Program-made: the position numbers and the translations under genes | Part shown: piece by piece, positions 47,406 through 55,576 of the stretch | How the letters are laid out: every line of letters begins with the position of its first letter | How positions within the stretch are numbered: position 1 is the first letter of the stretch | Assembly: GCF_902141845.1 (NCBI RefSeq) | Contig: NZ_CABFPH010000029.1 | Span: 1 to 57,438 of the forward strand | Length of the DNA: 57,438 nucleotides | Direction: 5' to 3' | Source: Methylobacterium symbioticum | Lineage (GTDB): Bacteria > Pseudomonadota > Alphaproteobacteria > Rhizobiales > Beijerinckiaceae | Notes under the pieces: model-generated | What the model saw: only the letters and a program-made list of their open reading frames with translations | What the model was told of the DNA's origin: nothing | The model's database searches: none

Positions 47406-49351
47406 CGGACGACGACGCGCGCGCCGAGACCGAGCGCACGCCCGAGGAGATGGCCGCGCTCGATCGCGAGGCGCTCTTCCGCAAGCTGCGCGGCTGGTAT
47501 CGCGTCGATCGCGACGCCTCCTCGAAGTGGCGGCAGGATGCGCGCGAGGACTACGATTTCGTCGCCGGCCGCCAGTGGTCGCCGGAGGATGAGGCCCTGC
47601 TGCGCGAGCAGAAGCGCCCGCCCGTGACGTTCAACCGCCTCCTGCCCGTCATCAAGGCCGTGGCTGGCTCCGAGGTGAATGCCCGCCAGGACATCCAGTT
47701 CTTGCCCCGCGAGGTCGGCGACGCCGCGGTGAACGAGCTCCTCACCGAGGCCAGCCGCTACCTCGCGAACGAGGCGGAGGCCGAGGACGAGGAATCGGAC
47801 GCCTTCGTCGACTGCGCGATCGTCGGCATGGGCTGGATCGAGATGCGGCTCGACTATGAGGTCGACCCGAACGGCGCCTACGTCGAGGACCGCGTCGACC
47901 CGCTGGAGATGATCGCGGATTCGGCGGCTCGGAAGCGCAATCTGCAGGACGCCCGCCGCCTGTTCCGGGCGAAGACCATGGATCTGTCGGAGGCCGAGGG
48001 CCTGTTCCCCGATGCCGATCCGTCCGACTTGGACGCGGCCTGGGCCGAGGACCGCGAGGGCGACGAGCAGCACCGCCAGATCCAGCCCGGCGAGCACCGC
48101 ATGGACCGCCCGGCGGGTGACCAGTCGGGCTCGAAGCGCGTCACCATCGTCGAGGCCCAGTGGTGGGAGCGCCGCCGCGTCGCCGTGGTGTTCGATCCGG
48201 CAACGGGCCAGCCGACCGAGATGGAGCCGGCGAAGGCCGCCGTGCTCGCGCGCCGGGCCGAGATGATCGGCATGCCGGTGCAGATCTTCCATCAGGTGAA
48301 GCGGGTCTACCGCCGCGCCTTCCTTGGCGCCGTGCTGCTCGAGGAAGGGCCCGCCCCGGCCGGCGACCGCTTCTCCTACGCCTGCCTGACCGGCGACCGC
48401 GACCACAACAAGGGGACGTGGTTCGGCATCGTGCGGGCCATGAAGGACCCGCAGCGCTACGCCAACAAGTGGCTGAGCCAGACCCTCGACATGCTGAACC
48501 GCCAGACGAAGGGCGGCTATCTCCTCGAGGCCGGCGCGGTGAAGAACCAAGCCGAGTTCGAGCGCTCGATGGCGAAGCCCGGCGGAAACACCCTCGTGCA
48601 GGACGGGGCCCTGACCAGCGGGCGCATCAAGGAAAAGGGCCTGCCTCAGATCCCGGCGGGCCATTACGCCCTGATGGAGTTCGCCCTGCAGTCGATCCGG
48701 GACACCTCGGGCGTGAACCTGGAGCTGCTCGGCCAGCGCCAGACCGAACAGGCCGGCGTTCTAGAATATCAGCGCAAACAGGCGGCCATGACGATCCTGG
48801 CCACGCTGTTCGACGCGCTGCGCCGGGCCCGCAAGCACATCGGCCGCGTGCGCCTCTTCTTCATCCAGTCGTACCTCTCGGACGGGCGCCTGATCCGCAT
48901 CGTCGGCGAACAGGGCGCCAAGGTCGTGCCGCTGGTCCGCGACCAGACGATCGGCGACTTCGACGTGGTGATCGACGACGCCCCGGCCTCGCCGAACCAG
49001 AAGGAGGTCGTATGGGCGACCTTCACCAGCGTCCTGCCGATCATCAAGGATATGATCACGCCGCAGGTCCTGCTCGAGATCCTGCCGTACAGCCCGTTCC
49101 CGGCGTCCTTCGTCGCCAAGATGCGCGACCTCCTCGCCCAGGCCGGGGACAGCCCCGAGCAGCAGCAGCAGAAGCAGATCGCGATGCAGACGGCCCTCGC
49201 GAAGATCGAGGACCTCGCGGCCGGCGCCGACCTGAAGAAGGCCAAGGCCGAGCAGGCGCGCGGCCAGGCCGCCAACGACCAGATCGACGGATTCGCGCAG
49301 GTGGCGGCGCTCGCCGCGCCTCCGCCCGCACAGGCCGGCTTCGCCGCCTAA
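47393..49351 (+). CDS. Portal protein (P22-like)
   Basis: 652 aa. The P22-type portal pattern is clear: WKQDAREDYDFVAGRQW-like DASSKWRQDAREDYDFVAGR, then PPVTFNRLLPVIKAVAGSEV, GWIEMRLDYEVDPNGAYVED and IRDTSGVNLELLGQRQTEQA. It forms the dodecameric DNA portal at the head vertex. The C-terminal 60 residues are Gln/Ala-rich. ATG 47393 overlaps the terminase end. Confidence 0.92.
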   Translation: MGAMTDDDARAETERTPEEMAALDREALFRKLRGWYRVDRDASSKWRQDAREDYDFVAGRQWSPEDEALLREQKRPPVTFNRLLPVIKAVAGSEVNARQDIQFLPREVGDAAVNELLTEASRYLANEAEAEDEESDAFVDCAIVGMGWIEMRLDYEVDPNGAYVEDRVDPLEMIADSAARKRNLQDARRLFRAKTMDLSEAEGLFPDADPSDLDAAWAEDREGDEQHRQIQPGEHRMDRPAGDQSGSKRVTIVEAQWWERRRVAVVFDPATGQPTEMEPAKAAVLARRAEMIGMPVQIFHQVKRVYRRAFLGAVLLEEGPAPAGDRFSYACLTGDRDHNKGTWFGIVRAMKDPQRYANKWLSQTLDMLNRQTKGGYLLEAGAVKNQAEFERSMAKPGGNTLVQDGALTSGRIKEKGLPQIPAGHYALMEFALQSIRDTSGVNLELLGQRQTEQAGVLEYQRKQAAMTILATLFDALRRARKHIGRVRLFFIQSYLSDGRLIRIVGEQGAKVVPLVRDQTIGDFDVVIDDAPASPNQKEVVWATFTSVLPIIKDMITPQVLLEILPYSPFPASFVAKMRDLLAQAGDSPEQQQQKQIAMQTALAKIEDLAAGADLKKAKAEQARGQAANDQIDGFAQVAALAAPPPAQAGFAA

Positions 49352-49365
49352 CCCGAGAGCACAGC

Positions 49366-49866
49366 ATGACAGTCGAGAAGAGCGCGGTCCGCGAGGGCAC
49401 GCGGTGGGATTTCTGCGGCCAGGTCGTTGTCGTCGACGAGGTCACCCCGCGGTCGGTCATCCACCGGGAAGAGCACGGCTTCGGAGATGCGAAGGTCACG
49501 TTGATCGAGCAGTTCCTGAGCCGTGCGTCCGATCCAGGCGTCGCGATGCATGCACGCCTGCTCGACGGTCTGCGTCACGCCAGCCACGACCTTCCGACCA
49601 AGGGCCCGACTGGGCAGCTTTTGGAGTTGCTGCGCGACGCCGTCTTCTATCAGCTTGAGCGGATGCCGCCTGGGATTCCGGTCTATCGGGCGCCAGAGCC
49701 CGTGAACCCCGAGGCCAAGGCGGCCCCCGCTCTCGACAAGGCCGAGGCGCCGCGCGCCGAGCCGGGCGATCTGGTGTGCGATTACGCCGTCGAGATACCC
49801 GCGATGGAGCCCCTCCCCGAGGACGAGCCGCGCTTCGGCAAGAAGCGCCGCTTCTCCGGCCTCTGA
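49366..49866 (+). CDS. Hypothetical protein in head module
   Basis: 166 aa. The N-terminal half is alpha/beta (WDFCGQVVVVDEVTPRSVIH, then a helix LLDGLRHASHDLPTK). The C-terminal half is Pro/Glu/Ala-rich with a basic end (FGKKRRFSGL). It lies between portal and scaffold, so an assembly role is likely. Family not recognised. Confidence 0.5.
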   Translation: MTVEKSAVREGTRWDFCGQVVVVDEVTPRSVIHREEHGFGDAKVTLIEQFLSRASDPGVAMHARLLDGLRHASHDLPTKGPTGQLLELLRDAVFYQLERMPPGIPVYRAPEPVNPEAKAAPALDKAEAPRAEPGDLVCDYAVEIPAMEPLPEDEPRFGKKRRFSGL

Positions 49867-49887
49867 GCCGCCTGACCACTTCCGCAC

Positions 49888-49910
49888 GGCCGGCGCGTCA
49901 GACCGGCCTT
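49888..49910 (+). terminator. Terminator-like hairpin before the scaffold gene
   Basis: GGCCGG (49888-49893) pairs with CCGGCC (49903-49908), followed by TT. Weak T-run, so it may only slow transcription or protect mRNA ends. Confidence 0.4.
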
Positions 49911-49936
49911 CGTCCCATCACGTCACGAGGATACCC

Positions 49937-51004
49937 ATGAACGACTTCGCTTCCGGCGACAGCGGCGACACCTTCACGGCCGAAGAGCAGGCCGCCTTTG
50001 ACGCCTACGAGCGCGGCGATGATGCCAGCGCTGGCTCGCTGGAGCTGACCGCTGGCAGCGCCGAGCCCCTGGCCGGCGGCGCTGCCGCTCCGGAGCCTGC
50101 CGCTGCCGCTGGCGCCCCGGCTGGCGAGGCTGCTGCGCCCGGCGAGGTCGTGGATCCCGAGGACGAGTCCGGGTCGGCCGACGAGAACAAGGGCAAGTTC
50201 GTCCGCCATGGCGCGTTCCACCAGGAGCGTGAGCGCCGCAAGGCGGTCGAGAAGGAGCTGACCGAGCTCCGCGAGAAGTTCACCCGCGGCGACGAGCGCA
50301 TGCGCCTTCTGACCGAGGCCATGCAGCGGCAGGCCGCGCCTGCGGCGCCCGCCGCCGCAGCCCAGGTCGCCCAGCCGACCGAGCCGCCGAAGCGGATCGA
50401 CCCGAACGAGGACATCTTCGGCGCCTACCGGCAGCTTCAGGAGGACTTCGAGGCGCTGCGGACTGGCCAGACCCAGCAGAGCGAGACGCTGAAGCGTCAG
50501 GAGGAGGCCCGTCAGGAGGAGGCCGCGCGCGAGCAAACCCTGACCGCCTACCGCGCGGACATCCAGAACACCGTCCAGTCCGACCCGACCTTCGTGGGCG
50601 CCTACCGTCACCTGATCGACGGCCGCGTGAGCGAGATGAAGCTCCTCGGCTACTCGGATGCCGACGCGATCAAGGCGGTGAACGACGAGGAGTTCAGCCT
50701 CGTCCAGTCCGCGCTCTCCCGCGGGCAGTCGCCGGCCTCCCTGGTGCTGCAGCTCGCCAAGAGCCGCGGCTTCGTGGCGAAGGCGCCCGAGCCGGCTCCC
50801 GCGCCGACGCCCGCCGAGACCCCGGCCGAGAAGGCCGCGCGCACCGCTGCCGGCCAGGCCGGCCCGGGTCGCTCCCTGTCGGCCGCGGGCGGCGCCCCGG
50901 CCGGTGAGATCACGGCTGCGATGCTGGCGGAGATGAGCGAGGCCGACTTCGAGAAACTCGTCGCCTCGAACCCCCAGCGCGTCCGCGCCCTGATGGGTGG
51001 CTGA
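49937..51004 (+). CDS. Scaffolding protein
   Basis: 355 aa. Composition and layout fit scaffold proteins: a low-complexity Ala/Glu/Pro N-terminus (about 1-85), a long coiled coil (HQERERRKAVEKELTELREK, then MRLLTEAMQRQAA), and a Pro-rich C-terminal tail ending in a helical ADFEKLVASNPQRVRALMGG capsid-binding-like segment. It sits between portal and major capsid as in P22. It guides procapsid assembly. Confidence 0.75.
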   Translation: MNDFASGDSGDTFTAEEQAAFDAYERGDDASAGSLELTAGSAEPLAGGAAAPEPAAAAGAPAGEAAAPGEVVDPEDESGSADENKGKFVRHGAFHQERERRKAVEKELTELREKFTRGDERMRLLTEAMQRQAAPAAPAAAAQVAQPTEPPKRIDPNEDIFGAYRQLQEDFEALRTGQTQQSETLKRQEEARQEEAAREQTLTAYRADIQNTVQSDPTFVGAYRHLIDGRVSEMKLLGYSDADAIKAVNDEEFSLVQSALSRGQSPASLVLQLAKSRGFVAKAPEPAPAPTPAETPAEKAARTAAGQAGPGRSLSAAGGAPAGEITAAMLAEMSEADFEKLVASNPQRVRALMGG

Positions 51005-51050
51005 CGCGTCCTGCATCCCCTCCCGCCGAGAATCGAACACAGGCACGGCT

Positions 51051-51761
51051 ATGAAGCTCCTGCGAACCCTGGCGCTCGTCGCGCTCCTGCCCCTCGTGTC
51101 CTCGGCGGCGCTCGCCCGCCCGCCGATGGAGACCAATCAGCTCGTCGATGACGGCGGCGTTCCGATCGGGACCGCGGCGAGCCCCATGTTCGTCGCAAGC
51201 GGTGGCTCTGGTGTCGTTGTCACGCAGGGGCCGGCCGCGACTGATACCAGCGCCAACCGCTGGCCGGTCCTCGCCTACCAGGGCGGGACGTGGACCTTCG
51301 GTCTCTCGGGCCCAATCCCGGCGGGCTCGAATGTCATCGGTGCCGTGACCCAGTCGGGCACATGGAATTTCGGTCTCTCGGGTGCAATCCCGACTGGTTC
51401 CAATGTGATCGGCGCCGTGACGCAGTCGGGCGGACCGTGGACGGTCCAGGGTGTGGCCAATGGCGTTCCGGTCACGAACACGGTTCGCACCAACGGCATC
51501 AATCGATCCGGCACGATCGGCACGACGGCCGTGGAGCTGATCGGCCCCAACGGCAACCGGCAGGGCTGGAAGATCAAGAACGACTCGACCGGCGACGTCT
51601 GGATCAACTTCGACACCACCGCGACCGCGACGGCCGGCAGCGGCAACATCAAGGTCCCAGCCGGCGGCTATCTCGCCTCGGAGCCCGGCTTCGTGGAGAC
51701 CGGCACGCTGTCGATCATCGGATCCGCGGCCGGGCTCGCGATCACAGTTCGAGAGTACTGA
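51051..51761 (+). CDS. Exported repeat protein in head module
   Basis: 236 aa. Residues 1-23 (MKLLRTLALVALLPLVSSAALA) form a clear Sec signal peptide, unexpected here. A 24-residue unit with GxWxFGLSGxIPxGSNVIGAV (residues about 83-132) is repeated twice in tandem, followed by a third partial start (GGPWTVQG). The C-terminal 90 residues are a beta-sandwich-like module (VWINFDTTATATAGSGNIKV). It could be a head fibre or decoration, or an exported factor. The ATG is preceded by only a weak ribosome site. Confidence 0.5.
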   Translation: MKLLRTLALVALLPLVSSAALARPPMETNQLVDDGGVPIGTAASPMFVASGGSGVVVTQGPAATDTSANRWPVLAYQGGTWTFGLSGPIPAGSNVIGAVTQSGTWNFGLSGAIPTGSNVIGAVTQSGGPWTVQGVANGVPVTNTVRTNGINRSGTIGTTAVELIGPNGNRQGWKIKNDSTGDVWINFDTTATATAGSGNIKVPAGGYLASEPGFVETGTLSIIGSAAGLAITVREY

Positions 51762-51784
51762 CGCGACGCAAGCCGGAGTTGGCC

Positions 51785-52276
51785 ATGCCGTATCAGGTCG
51801 ATCCCTCTGCGGTCGCGCAAGCCGCAGTTGCCGCGATGATGCTGGCCGTCCCGCAGCCATCGCAGCAGGTCCCGCCGGCGGCTGCCCTTGATAGCGCTCA
51901 GGGCGCATCGTCCCTCTACGCCCGCGCCGATCACACGCACGCAGCGCGGGTGCAGCGCACGGTCCTGACGACGGCCTCCGACGGCACGGCCAAGTGGACC
52001 TTCGCAAGGCCTATCGCCGTCTCCGCCGGCAAGCTGCCGCCAGTCGCCTACATGGTCGAGGACACCGGGACGCCTGTCGTCGTGCAGGTGGTCGGTCGCG
52101 AGATGACCAGCGACGGCACGACCGACACGCACACGTCGGTGAGCATCAAGGCGCAGCGTTCCCGCACGCTGCCCGCAACGATCGTGGCGCTGTCCGCGCT
52201 GATCTCGTTCGATGTCTTCGGGGGCGCTGTTGCGGGTGTGAAGGTGAACCTCTTCGCAGGCGACCCGACGCAGTAG
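51785..52276 (+). CDS. Head-fibre-like or decoration protein
   Basis: 163 aa. ADHTHAARVQR near residue 48 is a motif common in phage fibre and decoration proteins. The C-terminal 100 residues are beta-rich. It lies between scaffold and major capsid. Ends 4 bp before the third conserved late-type element. Confidence 0.5.
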   Translation: MPYQVDPSAVAQAAVAAMMLAVPQPSQQVPPAAALDSAQGASSLYARADHTHAARVQRTVLTTASDGTAKWTFARPIAVSAGKLPPVAYMVEDTGTPVVVQVVGREMTSDGTTDTHTSVSIKAQRSRTLPATIVALSALISFDVFGGAVAGVKVNLFAGDPTQ

Positions 52277-52602
52277 CCTCTTGACCCGACGGGCGAACCT
52301 GCCCCAAGGACTATCCGTCGCGAGACGTGCGGGCACTGCCCCGTCTCTCGGCCCTCACCAGCTTCGATCGGTCCGGCACCCGCATCCTGCGATCTCGTGG
52401 GGCGCTCGCGCCTGCCCGGTCGTTTTCGCCTGATCGCACGTCACGCGATCCGCACAGCCGCGTCAGAGCCTCCGTCCGCGCCACGCACGGCGCCCGTCCG
52501 ATCACCGTCCCCAACGGTCACCTGGGGCCCGGCTTCCGTCCGCGGCGCGACGCACGCCCGCACGCACCCCTCCCCACGGAATCCAGCCCACGAGGCAGCC
52601 CC
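52277..52602. other. 326-bp leader of the major capsid gene
   Basis: No gene. It begins with conserved element copy C (52281-52331). A hairpin GAGACG (52322-52327)/CGTCTC (52342-52347) follows, and then a long GC-rich untranslated region to the capsid ATG at 52603. No further promoter motif is visible. Confidence 0.6.
52281..52331 (+). promoter_or_regulatory. Conserved two-part late-type element, copy C
   Basis: TTGACCCGACGGGCGAA (52281-52297) then CCGTCGCGAGACGTGCG (52315-52331), 34 bp from the first base. Directly upstream of the capsid leader. Confidence 0.65.
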
Positions 52603-53697
52603 ATGTACACCGCCTACGGCGCGAACGACGCCATGGCCGTGAAGCTCTGGTCGAAGAAGCTCGCGGTCGAAGCCAACAAGTCCATCGACATCGATCCCCT
52701 CATCGGCGAGGGCGACGGCTCGGTCATCCAGGAAAAGACCGAGATGAAGAAGGGCAACGGTGACCAGGTCACCTTCGGCCTTCGCATGCAGCTCAAGGGC
52801 AGCGGCTTCTCGTCCTCGGACGTCGCCGAGGGCAACGGCGAGCAGCTCGGCACCAACTCCGACAAGGTCACCATCGACGAGCTCGGCCACGTCGTCGGCG
52901 TGAAGTCCGAGAACACGATCGACCAGCAGCGCGTCCCCTTCAACCTGCGCGAGCAGGCCCGCTCCGGCCTCGCCGACTGGTTCCAGACCCGCAAGACGGT
53001 GTGCTTCTTCAACCACGTCTGCGGCTTCACCCCGGCGAACCAGGGCGCCAACGCCAAGAAGTTCACCGCCAACAACGTCGTGACCGCCCCCTCGGCCGGC
53101 CGCATCTTCCGCCCGAACGGTCGCGCCAACGACGCCGCGCTCGTCGCTGGCGACATCATGACCCTCGACCTGATCGACAAGGCGGTCGAGCTGGCGAAGA
53201 CCGGCGGCCAGGGCAAGAAGGTGATGATCCGCCCCGTCGTGGTGAAGGGGAAGAAGTACTACATCCTCTACCTCGCCTCGGAGCAGATCACCTCGCTCCG
53301 CACCAACACCAACGCCGGCCAGTGGCTCGACATCCAGAAGGCCGCCATGGCCGGCATGCAGTCGAGCGAGAGCCCGATCTTCTCGGGCGCGCTCGGTGAG
53401 TACAATGGCGTGATCCTGCGCGAGGCCCAGGACATCACCGCCGGCGTCTCGGCCGATGGCCTCTCGGCGGTGGCCAACACCCGCCGCGCCGTGCTGCTCG
53501 GCGCGCAGGCCGCCACCATCGCCTACGGCAAGGCCGGCGGCGACACGCGCTATCGCTGGAACGAGGAACTCCTCGACCACAAGCGCAACCTCGAGGTCTC
53601 GGCCTGGGCGATCTGGGGCATGAAGAAGACCACCTACAACGGTGACGACTTCGGCACGATCGTGATCCCGACCTACGCCAAGCCGGCCGACGCCTGA
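52603..53697 (+). CDS. Major capsid protein (N4-gp56 family)
   Basis: 364 aa. Signature of the N4-gp56 major capsid family: VKLWSKKLAVEANKSIDIDP, GDQVTFGLRMQLKGSG, RVPFNLREQARSGLADWFQT and a C-terminal RRAVLLGAQAATIAYGKAGG. HK97-fold shell protein. ATG 52603 is chosen because GAGG lies upstream and the residues match the family N-terminus; the open frame further upstream is untranslated leader. Confidence 0.93.
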   Translation: MYTAYGANDAMAVKLWSKKLAVEANKSIDIDPLIGEGDGSVIQEKTEMKKGNGDQVTFGLRMQLKGSGFSSSDVAEGNGEQLGTNSDKVTIDELGHVVGVKSENTIDQQRVPFNLREQARSGLADWFQTRKTVCFFNHVCGFTPANQGANAKKFTANNVVTAPSAGRIFRPNGRANDAALVAGDIMTLDLIDKAVELAKTGGQGKKVMIRPVVVKGKKYYILYLASEQITSLRTNTNAGQWLDIQKAAMAGMQSSESPIFSGALGEYNGVILREAQDITAGVSADGLSAVANTRRAVLLGAQAATIAYGKAGGDTRYRWNEELLDHKRNLEVSAWAIWGMKKTTYNGDDFGTIVIPTYAKPADA

Positions 53698-53728
53698 TCC
53701 GACCTTCCGGACAGCCTGACTGAACCTG

Positions 53729-53755
53729 CGCGCGGGGCCTGACCGGCTCCGCGCG
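53729..53755. repeat. Hairpin between major capsid and next gene
   Basis: CGCGCGG (53729-53735) and CCGCGCG (53749-53755) form a perfect 7-bp stem with a 13-nt loop and no T-run. It may stabilise the abundant capsid mRNA. Confidence 0.5.
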
Positions 53756-53793
53756 TCCCCGTTCGCATCCTCCAAATCCAGAGAGGGCCTATC

Positions 53794-54186
53794 ATGGCCA
53801 CCAACACCGCCCCGGTGCAGCCTCCGGCGCGTGAGTACCGCGCGCAGGTCTCGCACACGGTTCGTCGCTCCGTGTCCTTCTCCGACAGCACCTTCGTCAT
53901 GCCGGCCTCGATCCCGGCCGGCGCGCTGATCACCTCGACGCAGGTCCTCGTCGCGACCGCCTTCTCGGCCGGCGCCGCCCTCACCGTCGGCTCCGCCCCC
54001 GGCGGAAACGACATCGTCGCCGCGGCCGATTCCGCCGTGACCGCTGCCGGCGTGAAGCGCCCGGACACCGCGACCCTGAAGGGTCCGCTCGCGGCCGACA
54101 CGACCCTGTACGGGACGATCACCGGCGGCCCGGCGGCCGGTCAGGCTGTCGTCGTCTTCCACTACGTTCCGAACAACGACGCCTGA
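53794..54186 (+). CDS. Capsid decoration-like protein
   Basis: 130 aa, beta-rich, Ala/Thr/Gly-rich (IPAGALITSTQVLVATAFSA). Size and position directly after the major capsid suggest a head decoration protein. GAGAGG precedes its ATG. Its TGA overlaps the next ATG. Confidence 0.6.
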   Translation: MATNTAPVQPPAREYRAQVSHTVRRSVSFSDSTFVMPASIPAGALITSTQVLVATAFSAGAALTVGSAPGGNDIVAAADSAVTAAGVKRPDTATLKGPLAADTTLYGTITGGPAAGQAVVVFHYVPNNDA

Positions 54187-54392
54187 TGTCGCTGGTCTGG
54201 CTGCACTTCGCGGCAGCCCACCTCGTGACGGCGGAGCCCAGCGCCCCGCCGTCGCCCCCACCCGCACCGCCTCCGGAGACCTCGCCCGATGCCCGACAGC
54301 CTGGGGCGGCCGACGCTCGCCGAACTGCACGCGGAGATCGCGGACGACATCGAGCGGGCCGACCTCGCACCGCAGATCGCGACGGCGGTTGA
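54186..54392 (+). CDS. Doubtful short protein overlapping the adaptor gene
   Basis: 68 aa. ATG in a TGATG overlap with the previous stop. The N-terminus is hydrophobic (LVWLHFAAAHLVTAEPSAPP) but the rest is Pro/Arg-rich and its last 104 bp lie inside the adaptor gene in another frame. May be only a shadow. Confidence 0.3.
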   Translation: MSLVWLHFAAAHLVTAEPSAPPSPPPAPPPETSPDARQPGAADARRTARGDRGRHRAGRPRTADRDGG

Positions 54393-54927
54393 GCGGGCGA
54401 TCCGGTACTTCCAGCCGGAGCGGTTCTTCTTCAACGAAGGCTTCGTAACCTTTCGGACCACGCCCGGCATGGACGTCTACGCGGCCGGTGATGCCGCGGC
54501 GATTCCCGACCTGATGGCGATCGACAGCGCCGTGGTGGTCGAGAACGACCAGACCTGGACACTGCGTCGTGTCGACGAGGCCTGGATCGAGCGTGCGGAC
54601 GATCAGGCCAGCGCGGCCTATCCGTGCGCCTTCTCGTACTTCGCGCGCTCGGTCCGGCTCTGGCCGGTGCCGTCGGGCGAATGGACGGTGCGCCTGATGG
54701 TGCATCAGCGCCTGCCCGTGCCGCCGCTCGAGCAGGGCAACGCCTGGACCGACGAGGCGAGCAGCCTGATCGCGGCCCGCGCGAAGCGGCATCTCGCCCT
54801 CAACGTCCTCCGGGATCCCGCGATGGCTCAGGCGCAGGCCGTCATCATGGCGGACGAGCTCGAAGCGCTGCGCGGCCGCTCCAACGTGATCGCCTCCACG
54901 GGGCAGGTCGCGGCCTACTACCTCTGA
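54289..54927 (+). CDS. Phage head-tail adaptor protein
   Basis: 212 aa. The pattern of phage adaptor proteins is clear: LAELHAEIADDIERADLAPQ, AVERAIRYFQPERFFFNEGF, then beta strands and a C-terminal AQAQAVIMADELEALRGRSN. It links portal to tail, like P22 gp4. GGAG lies 11 bp before the ATG. It ends 7 bp before a related gene. Confidence 0.75.
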   Translation: MPDSLGRPTLAELHAEIADDIERADLAPQIATAVERAIRYFQPERFFFNEGFVTFRTTPGMDVYAAGDAAAIPDLMAIDSAVVVENDQTWTLRRVDEAWIERADDQASAAYPCAFSYFARSVRLWPVPSGEWTVRLMVHQRLPVPPLEQGNAWTDEASSLIAARAKRHLALNVLRDPAMAQAQAVIMADELEALRGRSNVIASTGQVAAYYL

Positions 54928-54934
54928 GGCGCCG

Positions 54935-55576
54935 ATGGCCGCGATTACCGATCTGGCGAGTCTGAAGGTCGCCGTCCTCGACTATCTCGACCGTCCCGAC
55001 CTCGACGGCGCCTTCGCGACCTGGCTGCCGCTCGCGGAGAGCCACTTCAACGCGATCCTGCGCGCGCGCGAGATGGAGGCCGTGACCGAGCCGTCGGCGC
55101 CGTCCGCCGCGATCGATCTGCCGGCCGATTTCCTCGAGTGGATCGCGGTCGACTGGTCGGGGAGCGGGCGCGTCGCGCACCCGACCTTCGCCGAGGCCAA
55201 CAGCCCGGAGGCGCGCTTCCGGCACCGACCCGGCGGTGACCCGCAGTATTTCACGGTCTCGGCGGGCAAGGTCCGCATGGTCCCGGCCAAGCCCGGCGCG
55301 ATCGTGCTGACCTACTACGCCGCGCTGCCGCCGCTCACCGCCGCCGCGTCCTCGAACTGGCTGCTCGCGCGCGCGCCGGACGCCTACCTCTATGGTGTGC
55401 TGGCGGAGGCCTCTCTCTTCCAGAAGGACCCGAACGCGGCGCAGGCCTATACCGGGCTGATGCTCGGCGTCCTGCAGGCGCTCGGTATCAAGGCGGACAC
55501 CGCGAAGGTGGCGCGCCGCTCCGGGCGGACGGCTGAACTGGAGGCCTCGGCGCAGGCCGTGAGGCGGCCCGAGTGA
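54935..55576 (+). CDS. Second phage adaptor protein
   Basis: 213 aa. It follows a similar adaptor pattern: LASLKVAVLDYLDRPDLDGA, FATWLPLAESHFNAILRARE and IDLPADFLEWIAVDWSG, ending in a helical region (LLGVLQALG-like LMLGVLQALGIKADTA). With the preceding gene it probably makes the neck. GTGATG overlap with the following gene. Confidence 0.72.
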   Translation: MAAITDLASLKVAVLDYLDRPDLDGAFATWLPLAESHFNAILRAREMEAVTEPSAPSAAIDLPADFLEWIAVDWSGSGRVAHPTFAEANSPEARFRHRPGGDPQYFTVSAGKVRMVPAKPGAIVLTYYAALPPLTAAASSNWLLARAPDAYLYGVLAEASLFQKDPNAAQAYTGLMLGVLQALGIKADTAKVARRSGRTAELEASAQAVRRPE

